A stretch of DNA of 64,000 nucleotides from Sternotherus odoratus (taxonomy: Eukaryota > Chordata > Testudines > Kinosternidae): positions 63,062,390-63,126,389 of the forward strand of contig JAVMKO010000003.1 of assembly GCA_032164245.1 (NCBI GenBank), given 5' to 3'. A program made the translations under genes and the position numbers. Positions 60,211-64,000 of this stretch are shown here, one piece after another. Position 1 is the first letter of the stretch. Every line of letters starts with the position of its first letter. Below the pieces are notes generated by a model. It made no database searches, was not told the DNA's origin, and saw only the letters and a program-made list of their open reading frames with translations.

Positions 60211-60890
60211 TACAGTAAAACCTCCATTTAACGGACTAATAAGGGCGAGGGGGTGTCCGTTAAATCAAAAAGTCCGTTATTTAATAATAAAAAAACCCGC
60301 CCGCCACAGGGATCCCGCCACAGCCCGCCACAGCCAGGAGCCAGCAGCCAGCAGCCAGACCGCCTGCTGCCGGGATCTGGGCGGCAGCCGGAGCCGGCAG
60401 CCAGACCGCCCACTGCCAGGATCGGGGCGGGAGCCGGCAGCCACCCCGCCAGCAGCTGGGACCTGGGCGGCAGCCGGGAGCCAGCCCACCTGCTGCCGGG
60501 ACCGGGGCAGCAGCCGGGAGCTGGCAGCCAGAGCACCTGCTGCTGGGATCTGGGAGGCAGCCGGGAGCCGGCAGCCAGCCCGCCAGCGGCTGGGACCGGG
60601 GCAGCAGCCGGGAGCCGGCAGCCAGCCTGCCAGCAGCTGGGACCGGGGCAGCAGCCGGGAGCTGGCAGCCAGAGCACCTGCTGCTGGGATCTGGGAGGCA
60701 GCCGGGAGCCGGCAGCCAGCCCGCCAGCGGCTGGGACCGGGGCAGCAGCCGGGAGCCGGCAGCCAGCCTGCCAGCAGCTGGGACCGGGGCAGCAGCCGGG
60801 AGGGGTCGCGGTTTGATATGGATCAGAAATTTTGTCCGTTGCATCCGAAGTCCGTTAAATCGAGGTCCGTTAAATCGGGATTTTACTGTA
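60211..60890. mobile_element. Pogo/Tigger-like MITE with GC-rich tandem interior
   Basis: Terminal inverted repeats of 26 bp match at 23 positions: CAGTAAAACCTCC at the left (from 60213) and GGATTTTACTG at the right (to 60888), followed inward by ATTTAACGGAC on both sides. TA flanks both ends, the TSD of Tc1/mariner/pogo elements. A second inner GTCCGTTAAATCGAGG copy lies near 60865. The interior is GC-rich and tandemly repeated. No transposase; the 149-187-codon ORFs on both strands translate the repeat. Confidence 0.8.
60500..60790. repeat. 141-bp tandem duplication inside the MITE
   Basis: GAGCACCTGCTGCTGGGATC recurs at 60531 and 60672, a period of 141 bases. Within each unit a shorter motif GCAGCCGGGAGCCGGCAGCC repeats several times, so the array is of higher order. 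Confidence 0.85.
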
Positions 60891-61337
60891 ATGTAGAAAT
60901 CTCTGACCTGTGATTGCTAATGTATTGAGAAAATGGAGGAACTGGAATGATTTTGCCATGGACTCATGTGATATTCATATGCATTATTATTATGCATTGT
61001 TTTAGTGCTTAATTATTTTCAGTAAATATGAATTCATATAGCATCTGAGAATAAGGTGTAACTTTAGTTTCAATTAATGACTTAGGTTTCATTTTTATTT
61101 TATTTTTTACTGTACAGTACATGTGCATAAAGATAAGATTGATGGGAATTTTCCAGGAGAACACAAATATTTTTTCCATTTTAAATATTTGGAAAACTGG
61201 CAAAAAAGAGAATGTGCTGGTTTATTTGAATCTTGTCATGTGGCCTTATTCAGAACTCTGCAATTTACTTCTGCTTTAGTAGAGCTTTGTGTAAAGATCA
61301 TAGAAGTTAGCTGGATGTGGCACTCATATGGAACTTT

Positions 61338-61712
61338 ATTAAAAGGAGAATACTTGTGGCACCTTAGAGACTAGCCAGTTTATTTCAGCATAAGCTTTTA
61401 TGGGCTATAGTCCACTTCATTGGATGCATAGAATGGAACACACAGAGGTAAGATGCATTTATATACACAGAAAGCAAAAAAAGTTGTAAATTACCTTACC
61501 AATTCTAAGGGGCTGTTTAATTTGGATGGGCCATTATCAGCAGGAGGAAAAAAAACCTTTTGTAGTGAAAATTTAGTGGATCTGTGTCTGACAGTTGATA
61601 AGAACCTGTAAAAGAGACTTAACTAGGAAAATGCATTGAATTACACTAATTACAAGTATTTCTCATTTTATTTATGAATACAGACTAACACGGCTGCTAA
61701 TCTTAAACCTTT
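61338..61712 (-). mobile_element. Penelope-like element with inverted terminal piece
   Basis: Minus unit from about 61650 to 61338: decayed hammerhead core (CCAATGA for CTGATGA, plus 61415-61421; AAAA for GAAA), AGCTTATGCTGAAATAAAC, CTAGTCTCTAAGGTGCC and AAGTATTCTCCTTTT at the edge. A plus-strand piece at 61652-61712 (AAGTATTTCTCATTTT, then ACAGACTAACACGGCTGC) is the end that the minus unit lacks, in the opposite direction. PLE copies often have such inverted ends. Confidence 0.65.
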
Positions 61713-61799
61713 ATGAAAAGGAAAATGCAATCACTGCTGACTGTAGTCAAGTCCATATATCCAACACTTAGGAGGAAAGCTCTTTTCTTTCAAGGACTG

Positions 61800-62012
61800 T
61801 GCGTAGTAAAGGTAAACCCCAAATGTGAGGAACCAAAACAGGGCCTAGGTGCCTTTCTGGAGGGATATGCTTTAGTCAAACACAAGTTCAACACAAGTTA
61901 TTGGGCTCGATTCAGGGGGAACTGGGTGAAACTTCATGGACCTGTGATCTACAGGAAGTCAGGTTATCTAATGATCCCTCCTGGCTTTAAACTCTATGAA
62001 TTTTCCTGTTTT
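61800..62012 (+). mobile_element. CR1 LINE 3' end, decayed
   Basis: GAACTGGGTGAAACTTCATG, TGATCTACAGGAAGTCAGG, then TAATGATCCCTCCTGGC and TTTAAACTCTATGAAT form the CR1-type 3' end in sense orientation. Confidence 0.65.
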
Positions 62013-62055
62013 CACTGCCAGATCTTATGGATGTAGGGCTCTACCCATGTGGAAC

Positions 62056-62077
62056 TTTTTTTTTTTTTTTTTTTTTT
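62056..62077. repeat. T22 homopolymer
   Basis: Uninterrupted run of 22 T following GGAAC. No adjacent element for which it would be the tail is recognised. Confidence 0.95.
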
Positions 62078-62419
62078 CAAAATCAGGACATACACGTCCA
62101 ATTCAATGGAGTACAAAAAGCTTAAGCCAGAAACTGCTATATTGACATAACATGGTGAACTGCACATGATACTTTCAACAGTTTCTCAGTCTCCATAGAG
62201 GGCTTTTTAGGACCCCTTATTAAACTGCAACAAACAAAGAACCCCTTAGTAATTCCAGCACAAATTGTTTCCCAACCCCCTTACAGTTGCTAAGTGTGAA
62301 CTCTGACACTATCTGTAACAACATTTATGAAACCAAAGCAGTTGAAACAACTCTATGAAAAGTTAAGGATATCATGCATCTTACATTTTCCAGAAAGAAA
62401 CACATTATTCTTATGAAGT

Positions 62420-63412
62420 ACTAGTGAAAATACCCGGCGTTGCTCGGGTCTGTCGGAGGTGGGGAGGGGGCAGAGAGCAAACCTGACACCCCCACCTCAC
62501 CCCCCCGACCAAACCCGACACCCCCACCTCACTTACCCCTCGACCAACCCCGACTCACATTTTCACCCCCCCACCCAAACCCAACACCCCCACGTCACCC
62601 CCCTACCAACACCCCCTGACCAACACGCACACCTCACCCTCTGTAGACCAAACCTGACACACCCACCTCACTTCCCCCCCCCAACCAAACCCGACACCCC
62701 TACCTACCACCACAAACAAACCCGACACCCACACCTCACTTACCCCTCGACCAACCCCGACCCCCCTCCTCACCCTCCCAACCAAACCCCAACCCCCACA
62801 CCTCACCCCTCACCCACCCAGACACCTTCCCACCCCCCAAAACCAAACCCAACACCCCCGGTTCACTTACCCCCCGACCAAACCCGACACCCCCACCTCA
62901 CCCCCTGACCAAACCCGACACCCCCACCTCACTTACCCTCCGACGAAACCCAGCTCGGGTCCGTCGGAGGGAGGAGGGGGCACAGAGCTGAGGGATTCCG
63001 GGGTTCCATCGGAGGTGGGGAGGGGGCACAGAGCTGAGGGATTCCGGGGTCCATCGGAGGTGGGGAGGGGGCACAGAGCTGAGGGATTCCGGGGTTCTGT
63101 TGGAGGGGGGAGGGGCAGAGAGCTGAGCGAGTGCAGTGTCTGTTGGAGGGGGTATTATGACATCATAACTATGTCACAGAGAACAGCAGCTGCCCAGCTG
63201 ATGTGATTGGCCTTTAAAGACTTTCACCCCTGGGGGGTGTCAGAGGTGAGATTTGAAAAATTTTCCGACTCTTACGGTCATTAGGACCCCAAGACCTCTA
63301 ACTGTACCAAATTTCAAGTCTCTAGCTCAAACGGTGTGGAAGGAGTAAGCGTACACCCATACATACATACATACATACACGCATACACCATTTGACTTTT
63401 ATATATATAGAT
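62420..63412 (+). mobile_element. Unclassified element E3, 0.99 kb
   Basis: Begins ACTAGTGAAAATACCCGGCG, continues TTGCTCGGGTCTGTCGGAGG, and ends TTTGACTTTTATATATATAG. Interior: a C-rich array at about 62478-62945, three short copies of GGGGCACAGAGCTGAGGGAT (62976-63090), then AACTATGTCACAGAGAACAG, TTTCACCCCTGGGGGG, CAAATTTCAAGTCTCTAG and an ATAC microsatellite (63355-63390). It shares the array with E2 almost unit for unit. TSD unclear. Confidence 0.72.
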
Positions 63413-64000
63413 AAACAAGTACATACCTGCACACAATGCTATAAGTCAAGAGGGCTTACGGTGAAGGTTTTGCTGGCTCTCTTAAGTGTTCATTTTCAGA
63501 CTTGTCAATGATTGAATTTTTTTCAAGTGTTCAATTTTTGTAAAGCGTGTATGATTTTGGTAGATGTTCTCTGAACTCCATCAAAAAAGAACAATTGTTG
63601 AAAGTGATGACTCTTTTTGTTTAGGATGTGTATGATATTTGTAGAGCCAACAGAAAAAATAATGATTTTTGTGAAAAAAGTCAAAATAATTTTTGTTCTG
63701 CAGGTTTAGAAAATGAATGATTTTCCATTTATTCAAAATTTAGATTTTTTTTCTCTTTCCCATTTTTCCTTTTTTCCCTCAATTTTCTTTTCATGTTGCC
63801 ATTTTTCCATTGGAAAAAAGGGGACAAAGGGGAAGAAGTGTAGGAGGAATAACCAAAAAAGTCCCTAAAAGTAAACATCTTTTTTTCCTGATTTTTGTTG
63901 AGGGAAACAAACAAACAAAAAAATCTAGTGAACAACGTACTGATTAAAAAAAATTCCACTGAGTTCTTTTGTTCAAAAAATTTCTATCATCTTGTGTCAC
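63413..64000. other. Non-genic stretch to the window end
   Basis: AT-rich with purine and pyrimidine tracts (63720-63960). The 76-codon Lys-rich ORF on the minus strand reflects these tracts. Nothing recognised. Confidence 0.5.

Larger units (their letters stand above)
60891..62419. other. Non-genic stretch with PLE and CR1 pieces
   Basis: Contains the Penelope-like piece (61338-61712), a CR1 3' end (61800-62012) and a T22 run (62056-62077). No host exon recognised. Confidence 0.5.

Noticed and set aside
60228..60844. Alanine/proline-rich ORFs of 149-187 codons on both strands
   Set aside because: They are translations of a GC-rich tandem repeat inside a MITE; equally open on both strands.
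62478..62945. C-rich repeats resembling interstitial telomere sequence
   Set aside because: The unit is not CCCTAA; it is a 29-30-bp CCCGACCAAACCCGACACC-type minisatellite found in the related elements.

Overview
The window is repeat-rich, AT-rich vertebrate DNA. I recognise no intact host protein-coding gene, tRNA or rRNA. The repeat mix points to a sauropsid, most likely a turtle: CR1 LINE fragments with the usual amniote 3' end, MIR-like SINEs, several families of solo LTRs, a Gypsy-type integrase remnant, Penelope-like (PLE) fragments carrying hammerhead-ribozyme cores, hAT, PIF/Harbinger and pogo-like DNA transposons, and an RTE-like LINE. The species assignment is inference from repeat families, not from a gene.

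Layout. 1-819 is the 3' part of a solo LTR cut by the window edge. Related LTRs lie on the minus strand at 4360-5113, 15768-16535 and, truncated, 50471-50819; the two complete ones have perfect 5-bp target-site duplications (TSDs). 5656-6575 is another LTR with a TATA box and AATAAA. 14186-14575 is a short hAT element. 19357-21895 is a rearranged Gypsy locus: a solo LTR (21168-21891) beside an inverted 1.7-kb integrase-to-polypurine-tract segment. 25895-27844 and 31682-33644 are two copies of one unusually long (about 1.95 kb) solo LTR, each with its own 5-bp TSD. The second sits inside an RTE-like LINE (31415-35098, minus strand), which abuts a CR1 fragment that itself holds an LTR-like insert (35977-36729).

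The stretch 36850-51587 is mostly unrecognised intergenic or intronic sequence with scattered SINE, CR1 and PLE pieces. 51588-53410 is a PIF/Harbinger-like element with a decayed Myb/SANT-like gene on the plus strand and a convergent, apparently spliced, unrecognised gene on the minus strand. 53950-54057 is a fragment of a retrotransposon RNase H domain. 55945-56562 is a CR1 piece containing a perfect 43-bp inverted repeat. 56623-63412 holds three copies of an unclassified element whose interior is a G-rich/C-rich minisatellite, two of them head-to-head, with a pogo-like MITE (60211-60890) and more PLE and CR1 pieces between.

No genes work together as a pathway here. The biology is the history of mobile elements: nested insertion, LTR-LTR recombination to solo LTRs, CpG decay and template-switch rearrangements. 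The best candidates for something undescribed are the fold-back Gypsy locus, the strand-switching minisatellite elements, the spliced second gene of the Harbinger-like element and the 43-bp hairpin in CR1.
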